The position numbers and the translations under genes were made by a program. Shown in pieces: positions 1 to 6,451 of a stretch of DNA of 6,741 nucleotides. Each line of letters opens with the position of its first letter. The first letter of the stretch is position 1. The notes under the pieces were generated by a model. The model saw only the letters and a program-made list of their open reading frames with translations. It was not told the origin of the DNA and searched no databases. The stretch is from Euryarchaeota archaeon UBA596 (GTDB lineage: Archaea; Thermoplasmatota; Poseidoniia; Poseidoniales; Poseidoniaceae), in contig DAGQ01000063.1 in assembly GCA_002498205.1 (NCBI GenBank), positions 484 to 7,224 of the forward strand, in the 5' to 3' direction.

Positions 1-1
1 C

Positions 2-28
2 CACAGTGACCACAGTGACCACAGCGAT
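2..28 (+). repeat. 9-bp tandem repeat encoding His-Ser-Asp
   Basis: CACAGTGAC occurs twice in a row, followed by a degenerate third copy, CACAGCGAT. The in-frame product is HSDHSDHSD, part of the His-rich metal loop of the ZnuA-like protein. The array may extend upstream of the window. Confidence 0.85.
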
Positions 29-622
29 TCTGATGCAACTATTGTATCAGAAGAAGGCGAAGATGCTTTTGATTATGACCCACATAGTTGGTTAGATCCA
101 TTAGCCTTCATGGAACAAGTTAAAATTGTACTTAATACTCTAGTTAATCTATATCCAGAAGGAGAAGTAATTTTTACTGATAATGCTAATGATTACCTGC
201 TTTCATTATTTAGATTACATCTAGATTTTGATTCAGCATTTGGTAGTTCAAGTGAGTGTACAACTAGGACTGTAGCTGCTAATCATAATGCATACTCATA
301 TATTTCAGAACGGTATAATATTGAATTTATTACAGTACATGGACTTGACCCTGAAGGAGAACCTACCGCTGAAGATATTGCTAAGGTCGTAGAAAAAATC
401 AAGGAAAAGAGTATTACAGTTTTATTTATTGAAGAGTATACAGATGCTTCTGGAGTGAATAGCATTGTTGATGAGACTGGAGTACAGGTTCTTTACTTAT
501 ACACAATGGAAATGGCTCCTACCGATGGTAGTGATGGTCAATCAGATAGTAGTGATGACTATCTATCATTAATGCACAAAAATCTTGAAAACTTGAAATT
601 AGGACTTGGATGTACGGCTTGA
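2..622 (+). CDS. znuA: Zinc/manganese ABC transporter substrate-binding protein, ZnuA-like (5' partial)
   Basis: This is the C-terminal 206 residues of a cluster A-I metal-binding protein; the signal peptide and N-terminal lobe lie before the window. The open frame begins at position 2, well before the first ATG at 110, and that ATG is internal because family motifs precede it. Visible residues 1-11 are a His-Ser-Asp repeat, the His-rich loop of ZnuA proteins. Residues 26-33 read DPHSWLDP, whose His is a known metal ligand. His95 in NHNAYSY matches the ligand His of the family pattern HxAFxY, and GLDPEGEP follows as in ZnuA proteins. The usual late acidic ligand (LDP motif) is not obvious: the matching segment reads LYTMEMAP, so Tyr167 sits at the Asp position and Glu170 may substitute. 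A Ser/Asp-rich loop (about residues 173-186) follows. The protein would act outside the membrane and deliver metal to the ZnuB-like permease encoded downstream. Zinc is the likely substrate; manganese is possible. Confidence 0.9.
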   Translation, partial: HSDHSDHSDSDATIVSEEGEDAFDYDPHSWLDPLAFMEQVKIVLNTLVNLYPEGEVIFTDNANDYLLSLFRLHLDFDSAFGSSSECTTRTVAANHNAYSYISERYNIEFITVHGLDPEGEPTAEDIAKVVEKIKEKSITVLFIEEYTDASGVNSIVDETGVQVLYLYTMEMAPTDGSDGQSDSSDDYLSLMHKNLENLKLGLGCTA

Positions 623-674
623 TTATTTGAATCTAGTTTTGTAGTGCATTAATATCCATACTAATTATAGAGAA

Positions 675-1529
675 GTGATATTATTGATAACAAATCATGA
701 AATTACTTGTCAGAGTAAAGTTATTGAAGTTAACGATTTATCGGTAATGCGTTCTGGAAAACAAGTTATTCATGATATTAATTTATCAATAAAATGCGGT
801 GAATTCGTGGGAATAGTTGGACCTAATGGTGGTGGTAAAAGCACATTACTACTTACAATTCTTGGAATTCTGAAACCAAAAAGCGGTACAGTAAAAATTT
901 ATGATTTTGAACCGTTGTCTAAGAATGTAATAGGTAAGATAGGATGGGTACCACAAACAGCATCAAATCTACCTAGTAATATTCGAATAACAGTAAAAGA
1001 ATTAATACAATTAGGTACTTTAAAGAGAGAATCATTTTTTCAAATCATGCAAAAAAATCGTTTACAGGTTAAAAAAATATTACAACTCGTTGGTCTTGAA
1101 GATGTTGCTAATGTACCACTTTCAAGTTTATCAGGCGGTCAGCGTCAACGAGCAATTATTGGTAAAGCATTAGCATCTGAAGCAGAGATAATAATAATGG
1201 ATGAACCATTGGTTGGTGTTGATAGAGAATCTCGTAAATCATTATTGAAGTTACTAGATGATTTGTGTCATGATGAACAAAAAACTATTGTAATGGTTTC
1301 GCATGATTTACCTACAATTAAACAGACAGTACATCGTATGATTTACCTTGAAGATACAATACGTTATGATGGACCTACTTCAGAGTTCCCAGATTTATCT
1401 AGTCTCGCACAATTAAGAGGAATTCAAGCAATTCATGATGAGCCAACACAAATTACTAATTCAAATGAAAAACTATCTAATTTAGACCCCGTGATAATAT
1501 TTTCCTCAAAAAAAGGTGAAAAAGAATGA
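675..1529 (+). CDS. znuC: Metal ABC transporter ATP-binding protein, ZnuC-like
   Basis: This is the cytoplasmic ATPase that powers the ZnuB-like permease. With the GTG at 675 as start it has 284 residues and every ABC motif: Walker A GPNGGGKST (49-57), Q-loop VPQ (92-94), signature LSGGQ (152-156), Walker B IIIMDEP (172-178), D-loop VGVD (180-183) and switch His210 in VSHDL. It is somewhat longer than the roughly 250 residues usual for the family, because of a short N-terminal lead and a hydrophilic C-terminal tail of about 35 residues. The start is uncertain. No separate ribosome binding site precedes GTG 675, whereas GAAGTGAT at 672-679 resembles the archaeal site and lies 4 nt before an in-frame TTG at 684. 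It follows the binding-protein gene by 52 nt and overlaps the permease gene by 4 nt, so the three form one operon. Confidence 0.95.
   Translation: MILLITNHEITCQSKVIEVNDLSVMRSGKQVIHDINLSIKCGEFVGIVGPNGGGKSTLLLTILGILKPKSGTVKIYDFEPLSKNVIGKIGWVPQTASNLPSNIRITVKELIQLGTLKRESFFQIMQKNRLQVKKILQLVGLEDVANVPLSSLSGGQRQRAIIGKALASEAEIIIMDEPLVGVDRESRKSLLKLLDDLCHDEQKTIVMVSHDLPTIKQTVHRMIYLEDTIRYDGPTSEFPDLSSLAQLRGIQAIHDEPTQITNSNEKLSNLDPVIIFSSKKGEKE
1514..1519 (+). promoter_or_regulatory. Ribosome binding site of the ZnuB-like permease gene
   Basis: AGGTGA matches the complement of the archaeal 16S rRNA 3' end (ATCACCT) and lies 6 nt before the ATG at 1526. It sits inside the last codons of the ATPase gene and supports both the chosen permease start and translational coupling of the two genes. 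Confidence 0.8.
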
Positions 1530-2518
1530 AATTAATAATAGACAAATTTTGGATATCAATTTCAATCGTATTCTTTTTCCTAACATTCTTGCCAATAGGA
1601 GCAATTATAATGTATTTAGCAAGTCCAATTTTAGAATTTATTGGACCTATGGTGCCTGGAGATACGTTTCCTTTATTTTTTACTTGGGATCTATTCCAAC
1701 GCGCTTTGATAGCATCATTAATTGCAAGTATAGTAGGAGGATTTCTAGGTACATTTTTGCTGATTCGTAATTTATCTTTGATTGGAGATGGATTAGCACA
1801 CGTATCATTTGGAGGAGTTGCAGTAGGAGTCGTAGTAGGGGTCTTTATTGGTGGTTTTTCACCATTGTGGTATGCATTATTTTTTACTATTATAGCATCT
1901 ATTTCAATTGAACAATTACGATCTCGTGAGATACTTACAGGGGATGCATCAATTGCAATTTTCTTGACTGGTACGCTTGGTCTTGGTATGGTAATTTTAA
2001 GACTATGGGGGGGTGCCACATATACCGATATTGAAAGTTATTTATTTGGAGATTTGTTACTAATAGATGAGGCTAGTTTAAATTTCATCTCATTTATTAG
2101 TATAATTTCGATAATATCTATTTTATATCTTTATCATAGTTTATTAGCAATCTCTATTGATCCAATTGCAGCAAGAGTTCAAGGATTGCCTGTAAGTTCT
2201 ATTGGTATTTACTTCAGTGTTATTACAGCAGTAGTTGTAGTAAGTATGGTACAGCTTGTTGGAGTTTTACTAGTCACTGCTATTTTGATTACACCTTCTG
2301 CAACGGCTCAATTAATTGGTAAAAGTTTCCGCTCTTGCATTATTTATTCACAATTATTTGGTATTATAATTATTATTCTAGGACTTTATTTTTCTGCTGA
2401 ATTAGGTACTGGTAGTGGTTCAATGATTGCATTGGTTGCAGCAATGATATTTTCATTAGTTGCGGTTTCTAAAATAGTTTTGAAAGTAGTAATTCAACCT
2501 AATAAAAACCTTAATTAA
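1526..2518 (+). CDS. znuB: Metal ABC transporter permease, ZnuB-like (ABC-3 family)
   Basis: This integral membrane permease carries Zn(II) or a similar metal inward. The family hallmark RNLSLIGDGLAHVSFGG (residues 81-97) corresponds to the RRMxLLGDxLSHxxxxG pattern of ZnuB-type permeases. The second conserved block, VGVLLVTAILITPSATAQ (about 245-262), is also typical. Hydrophobic segments appear near 58-80, 91-110, 113-128, 140-158, 186-208, 226-262, 270-289 and 298-319. At 330 residues it is longer than the usual 260-290. The surplus is an N-terminal stretch of about 50 residues with an extra membrane helix (about 8-32) ahead of the canonical start of the domain. The ATG overlaps the ATPase stop as ATGA and has a strong ribosome binding site, so the long form is probably real. 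The 3' end overlaps the convergent deoxyhypusine synthase gene by 8 bp. Confidence 0.94.
   Translation: MKLIIDKFWISISIVFFFLTFLPIGAIIMYLASPILEFIGPMVPGDTFPLFFTWDLFQRALIASLIASIVGGFLGTFLLIRNLSLIGDGLAHVSFGGVAVGVVVGVFIGGFSPLWYALFFTIIASISIEQLRSREILTGDASIAIFLTGTLGLGMVILRLWGGATYTDIESYLFGDLLLIDEASLNFISFISIISIISILYLYHSLLAISIDPIAARVQGLPVSSIGIYFSVITAVVVVSMVQLVGVLLVTAILITPSATAQLIGKSFRSCIIYSQLFGIIIIILGLYFSAELGTGSGSMIALVAAMIFSLVAVSKIVLKVVIQPNKNLN
2501..2510 (-). terminator. Possible T-tract terminator of the deoxyhypusine synthase gene
   Basis: On the minus strand GGTTTTTATT follows directly after the TAA stop, and archaeal transcription often ends at such U-runs. The tract lies inside the last codons of the permease gene and could be there by coding constraint alone in this AT-rich DNA. 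No hairpin was seen. Confidence 0.25.
2511..2518. other. Palindromic overlap of two convergent stop codons
   Basis: The self-complementary sequence TTAATTAA is the exact 8-bp overlap of the permease gene and the deoxyhypusine synthase gene. Read on either strand it supplies the codons AAT TAA, so both proteins end in Asn-stop (NLN and LFN). There is no intergenic space, so each transcript must run into the opposite gene before ending. Confidence 0.95.
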
Positions 2519-3512
2519 ATAGCGAAGATCCTAATATGGGTAAAAGAACACTTGCATCTCCTTCTACACAAATATTTGGAGCTTCAGGGCGCATTTTTCC
2601 CCAGGATATTGCTTCACGTAATCTAGCCCCAGAAAGTGACCCATCAAATTCAGGCGCAGTTGTAATATATACGGCATTATCTAGTCCACCTCTATATTGA
2701 TTCCACCAAATTACATGGTGTTTGGAAATCCCACCTCCAACCATTAATGCATTACTTGATTCGGCAACCCATGTAAGATCTGACATTCTTTGTTCATCTG
2801 CTAATATGTCAATCCAGAAATCGGAATATTTTTGTCTAAACATAAATAGTTGTGCCCCAATACTTCCATCAGTTATTCCAGGTATTACAATTGGAATTTG
2901 ATGTTTTGCAGCCCAGAATAATATTGAATTTTCATCACATACCCTATTTCCAAGTTCCCAACATAATTCTACAGTTCCAAAACCTTTCCATAGTTCAGTC
3001 CCAGTTAAACCAGTTTGCTCCATTCTTTCTTTTCTAATATCTTCCAAAGCGGGTAAAACAACATTTTCAATTATTTCTCCATATGATGAATTTGGTACAA
3101 TTACATTTCCGAGTCTATTCAACCCATATTCTCCTAATTCAATATCATCTAATTCAAATTCTCCATGTAAATAATCTTTGTGAGTTCTAGCAATATCATG
3201 ATCTAGAGTTCCACAAGTAGTGGAAACGACATTGAATTTTTTTTGTTTTAATGCCTCTACAAAAAATCCTCGAGTTCCTGTAGCACAGAGGCATGCAGGA
3301 AATGAAATCCAATTAAGGCATTTTTTAGAATCATAATTAGATTGTTCTAACTTTTCAAATTGTAATTCTAATAATTGTTTAGCTCGTGCAAGTTTTGTTG
3401 CAGTAAATCCCCCTGCATTAGCCATAGCTTCAATTAAATCATTAACAGATTTTGTTTTCTCAAATATATAATCCTTAACCGGTTCGTCAAAACTATTTGG
3501 GTCAATGGCCAT
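2511..3512 (-). CDS. dys: Deoxyhypusine synthase family protein
   Basis: Deoxyhypusine synthase moves an aminobutyl group from spermidine, using NAD, to one lysine of archaeal aIF5A, the first step of hypusine formation in the cytoplasm. The 333-residue length is normal for archaea. Visible blocks include TTCGTLDHDIAR, RLGNVIVPNSSYGE, PGITDGSIG, GGGISKHH and SGARLREAISWGK. By ungapped C-terminal comparison with the human enzyme as I recall it, Lys306 is the catalytic lysine (human Lys329), His265 matches His288, Glu300 matches Glu323, Trp304 matches Trp327 and Asp215 matches Asp238. Ala220 and Leu293 replace human Asp243 and Asp316, which contact spermidine; this appears to mark an archaeal/bacterial subgroup. 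The ATG at 3512 is secure, since an in-frame TAG lies 18 nt upstream. No ribosome binding site is seen. It lies 42 nt behind the exporter gene on the same strand and may be cotranscribed or use its own weak promoter. Confidence 0.93.
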   Translation of the reverse strand: MAIDPNSFDEPVKDYIFEKTKSVNDLIEAMANAGGFTATKLARAKQLLELQFEKLEQSNYDSKKCLNWISFPACLCATGTRGFFVEALKQKKFNVVSTTCGTLDHDIARTHKDYLHGEFELDDIELGEYGLNRLGNVIVPNSSYGEIIENVVLPALEDIRKERMEQTGLTGTELWKGFGTVELCWELGNRVCDENSILFWAAKHQIPIVIPGITDGSIGAQLFMFRQKYSDFWIDILADEQRMSDLTWVAESSNALMVGGGISKHHVIWWNQYRGGLDNAVYITTAPEFDGSLSGARLREAISWGKMRPEAPNICVEGDASVLLPILGSSLFN

Positions 3513-3520
3513 GAATGGCC
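3507..3520. repeat. Short inverted repeat over the deoxyhypusine synthase start codon
   Basis: GGCCAT and ATGGCC face each other across 2 nt and include the start codon of the minus-strand gene. It is GC-rich compared with its surroundings. The loop is too short for a good hairpin, so it may be chance or a small protein-binding site. Confidence 0.4.
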
Positions 3521-3554
3521 GAGAAGAGCCCTATTGATAGTCTTCTTGCTAAAC

Positions 3555-6368
3555 CTATTCTTGCTCAGAATGTATTTTTAATCTTGGTCCAAGTAGCGTT
3601 GGTAATAAGGTTAATGATGAAATTAATGCCATTGAAATCGCTATTGCAAATGAGATTCCCATTAATTTCAATGGTTCTAATGAAGAAAGAAGCAATACAG
3701 AAAAACCACCAGCAGTAGTTAATGCTGCAGCACCCATAGCTCTCCCTGTTGTACAAACAGTTTTACTAGTCCATTCTGCAATAGTACCATTTGGATTTAG
3801 TTCTGCTTCTTCTTCCATTCTAGTTCCAAAGTGAACTGAATAATCAACACCTAAACCTAGTGTCAATGCTCCTATTGTTACAACTTGAGCATTTAACAAG
3901 AATCCAAAGAGCCCAAGTAGCCCATAAACCCAACAAACTACAATAAATAATGGTAAAGCCATTACAACCCCTCTTATTGGATCTTTATTATCAAAGAAAT
4001 TAATTGTAATTAACATAATTAAAATTATTACAGAAACTATTGCAGTTGAAACTACGGAATTTGTGGAAATTTCTTCAGTCACCATTCCAAGAATTAAATC
4101 ATCTCCAGTAAAAGCGTATGTAAAATTATCATTAGGTAATTCATTTAATTTATTGTTTAAGTTTTCTTCAAGCTTTACTGAATCTTCCCAATCTAATATG
4201 GCTGCTTGAAATCTAATCACCATTTGCTTTTGATTATTACTTAGATAGGGAGATGCCAGCTCAAAACCTTCATCATTTTCTAAGATCCAAGTACTTAATT
4301 CTGCAAAAGCCTCGTCTTCTCTTGCTTCAATTCTAGTTAATAATTCTGAAAATGTGGCATTTTCAGCATTAATAGAATATTTTGTTAATTCGGTCCACAG
4401 ACTTGTTATATCATCACTAATTTTTTCATCATTAGACAAAAGTTCCATTGCACCATAATATGCTTCTAAGCCATCAGGAGATAAGATAATAGAATCCTCT
4501 TTTGAGTCAATAATAAAATAAATAGGACTTGGACTTGAAGCAAATTGGTCATTTAATGTAACAAATGCCCCTACTACTCCATCTTCATCTTCGACAAGTT
4601 GATCTCGAGTATCAAAACCAGGTTTTAGTAATGTCATCCCCCAAATCATTGGAATTGTCATCAATATTACTATAATCCAAACAACTTTTGCTTTTTTATC
4701 TACAACGTTTCCAATAAATTTTGAAAAACTAGTTTCTTCGATAGATTGTATATTTGAAATTGGAAAAGGTTTCCTAGTTATTACGGTTTTAGATTTAGGG
4801 GGAATTAAAGATAATAATGCGGGTAAAACAGTAATTGATGAGAGATAAACAAATAATAGACCAATAGCGATCGTAGTTCCAAAATCGCGTAAGAATTTTT
4901 GATTACTAATATTGAAAGACATAAAACCAACTACATCAGTAGTAATTGCGACAATTAATGCTGCAGATGTAAGTAAAGAACCATTTAAAATTGCTTTTTG
5001 CCTACTCGATTTTTCAAGAACTGAAAGGGGTTCAGAATGTTCGTCAATACCCATTCTTCTTGCTTCGTGAACTGCTTCTTCCCTATATCTTGCTACAACA
5101 TGCAATCCATAGTCTACACCAATTGCGAGTACAAGAACTGGAATAGAAAACATAGCAGGATTAAATGTGACTTTGAATAAAAATGAAGCAACACCAAAAG
5201 TAATTGGAATAGTGAGTGCAGTACATGTTATTACCATCAAAGTTTCTCTAATAGATCGAAATCTAGTCCATAATATAATTCCAAGTAATAATATTGCCAA
5301 ACTTGTAAGCATTGGACTTTCTTTGCTTGATGCACTTGCAGAAGCCTCTGTGAAACGATTGAAACCAAAAATAATTATTTCTGAATCTTCATCTAATGAA
5401 AGCTCAGAACTTAGATTATTTTCCAATGACTTTGAAATCTCTACAATTTCTTCAGTGTCTAAATCAGATGTTGAAATAGCTAAATTAATTACGCCTATTG
5501 TTGCAGTAGAAGGTCTTTGGGATAATTCAATTTCAAATCCCTTTTCATCATAAGTAGGAATAGAACCTAATATTGAACCAGCGTAATCGATTTCTTGAAT
5601 TACATTTAATATGTTTAATTTAATTCTAACATTTAAAGATACACTATAAATCCATTTTTGCTCAATTTCTGGACCTGCTGAATTATTATTTACTAGCAAA
5701 TTTATTGATGATAAATATTCATCAAAGTCTGAAAGAAGTTGTGTTGAATTCACTCCATTCATTAATGGATTTACCCAATCTGTATTGTTTACATTCCATG
5801 AATTCAATGATTCAGATGTAATTTCAGGAGGTAGCGGTATTGAATCTACCTTTTCAATAGATTGATTTAAAGATTCATTAATTTCAGAATTATTTCCATT
5901 TTCTAATGCATCAATGAAAGTATCAAAAGTAATCATAGTTTCATTGATCCATAATTCTGTTTCATCTGGGTATACAACCATCGAGTAAATCATTCCTAAA
6001 CTTGCAGGACCAGCTACGGATTGACCTCCAAATATCGGCTCTTGATAATTTAATGATGAATAATCACTAATCATGATTGCTTCAACTTTAGCTAATTTTT
6101 CCCAATTTGAGGGGTTATCTAGTCCATTGGATTCTAGTGGTGTCAGTGCTCTTAACAAGTCAAGATCTTGCTCATTATATTCATTATCAATGTCTGTTAG
6201 TAATCTTGTAACCTCATTATCTGGATAAAAAGATGAACGAGAAACGTCAGCACTGATGTAATTTACCATTAAGAAAATACCACCAAAAAATATCAATATG
6301 AAAATTAATATTGCAGTGATTGGTTTTTTTACCGAAGCTTCAGTAAATTTGTCAAATGGATTATACAT
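3555..6368 (-). CDS. RND superfamily exporter, MMPL / HAE3-like, 937 residues
   Basis: This is a proton-driven membrane transporter of the RND superfamily, probably moving lipids or other hydrophobic molecules; its substrate cannot be read from sequence. It shows the duplicated RND plan. The first half has helix 1 (about 17-36), an outside domain (about 37-350) and helices 2-6 (about 351-521). The second half has helix 7 (about 562-581), an outside domain (about 582-770) and helices 8-12 (about 772-928). The fourth helix of each half carries the family motif: GVDYGLH with Asp419 and GVDYSVH with Asp842, the likely proton-relay acids. The first outside domain is much the larger and has several N-x-S/T sites that archaea could glycosylate. 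The ATG at 6368 follows an in-frame TGA with no earlier in-frame start between. No ribosome binding site is seen, but a TATA-like box lies about 28 nt upstream, suggesting a leaderless message. The deoxyhypusine synthase gene follows 42 nt downstream. Confidence 0.92.
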   Translation of the reverse strand: MYNPFDKFTEASVKKPITAILIFILIFFGGIFLMVNYISADVSRSSFYPDNEVTRLLTDIDNEYNEQDLDLLRALTPLESNGLDNPSNWEKLAKVEAIMISDYSSLNYQEPIFGGQSVAGPASLGMIYSMVVYPDETELWINETMITFDTFIDALENGNNSEINESLNQSIEKVDSIPLPPEITSESLNSWNVNNTDWVNPLMNGVNSTQLLSDFDEYLSSINLLVNNNSAGPEIEQKWIYSVSLNVRIKLNILNVIQEIDYAGSILGSIPTYDEKGFEIELSQRPSTATIGVINLAISTSDLDTEEIVEISKSLENNLSSELSLDEDSEIIIFGFNRFTEASASASSKESPMLTSLAILLLGIILWTRFRSIRETLMVITCTALTIPITFGVASFLFKVTFNPAMFSIPVLVLAIGVDYGLHVVARYREEAVHEARRMGIDEHSEPLSVLEKSSRQKAILNGSLLTSAALIVAITTDVVGFMSFNISNQKFLRDFGTTIAIGLLFVYLSSITVLPALLSLIPPKSKTVITRKPFPISNIQSIEETSFSKFIGNVVDKKAKVVWIIVILMTIPMIWGMTLLKPGFDTRDQLVEDEDGVVGAFVTLNDQFASSPSPIYFIIDSKEDSIILSPDGLEAYYGAMELLSNDEKISDDITSLWTELTKYSINAENATFSELLTRIEAREDEAFAELSTWILENDEGFELASPYLSNNQKQMVIRFQAAILDWEDSVKLEENLNNKLNELPNDNFTYAFTGDDLILGMVTEEISTNSVVSTAIVSVIILIMLITINFFDNKDPIRGVVMALPLFIVVCWVYGLLGLFGFLLNAQVVTIGALTLGLGVDYSVHFGTRMEEEAELNPNGTIAEWTSKTVCTTGRAMGAAALTTAGGFSVLLLSSLEPLKLMGISFAIAISMALISSLTLLPTLLGPRLKIHSEQE

Positions 6369-6391
6369 AATGTTGAATCGGACATGTAATC

Positions 6392-6400
6392 ATTTTTAGA
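6392..6400 (-). promoter_or_regulatory. TATA-like box of the exporter gene
   Basis: On the minus strand CTAAAAATG is centred about 28 nt before the ATG at 6368, the spacing expected for an archaeal TATA box serving a leaderless or nearly leaderless mRNA. In AT-rich DNA such a match is weak evidence alone; the absence of a ribosome binding site and the divergent layout support it. Confidence 0.4.
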
Positions 6401-6422
6401 GACTGTCATAAAAAGTTGTAAA

Positions 6423-6430
6423 TTTATTAT
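6423..6430 (+). promoter_or_regulatory. TATA-like box of the HMA-domain gene
   Basis: TTTATTAT lies about 22-29 nt before the ATG at 6452, fitting a TATA box for leaderless transcription. No Shine-Dalgarno site precedes that ATG. It shares the 83-bp divergent region with the exporter promoter on the other strand. Confidence 0.45.
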
Positions 6431-6451
6431 GGTTGAATTGTTCGAAGCATC

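Noticed and set aside
1..28. Start of a CRISPR array or other non-coding repeat
   Set aside because: The 9-bp repeat is in frame with the ZnuA-like protein and encodes the expected His-rich loop, and there are no spacers.
283..465. Minus-strand open frame of 60 codons
   Set aside because: It is antisense to the ZnuA-like coding region, which has clear family motifs there; the frame has no recognisable motif.
623..674. Possible terminator or promoter between the binding protein and ATPase genes
   Set aside because: The 52-nt gap is AT-rich with one TTTT run but no hairpin, no strong T-tract and no convincing TATA box; the genes belong to one operon.
1516..1770. Plus-strand open frame overlapping the permease start
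   Set aside because: It is an out-of-frame reading of the permease N-terminal region, which is well supported by its hallmark motif and ribosome binding site.
1477..2019. Minus-strand open frame of 180 codons
   Set aside because: It lies antisense to the ATPase tail and the conserved core of the permease; its Ile/Asn/Pro/Lys-rich product looks like a mirror of hydrophobic codons and has no family features.
2852..3037. Plus-strand open frame of 61 codons
   Set aside because: It is antisense to the conserved core of the deoxyhypusine synthase gene and shows no motif.
3515..3756. Short open frames on both strands over the 3' end of the exporter gene
   Set aside because: Both overlap the coding sequence of the last exporter helices and only mirror its hydrophobic codons.
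5167..5553. Plus-strand open frame of 128 codons
   Set aside because: It is antisense to the exporter around its helices 2-4, upstream of the GVDY motif; no independent start signal or family pattern is present.
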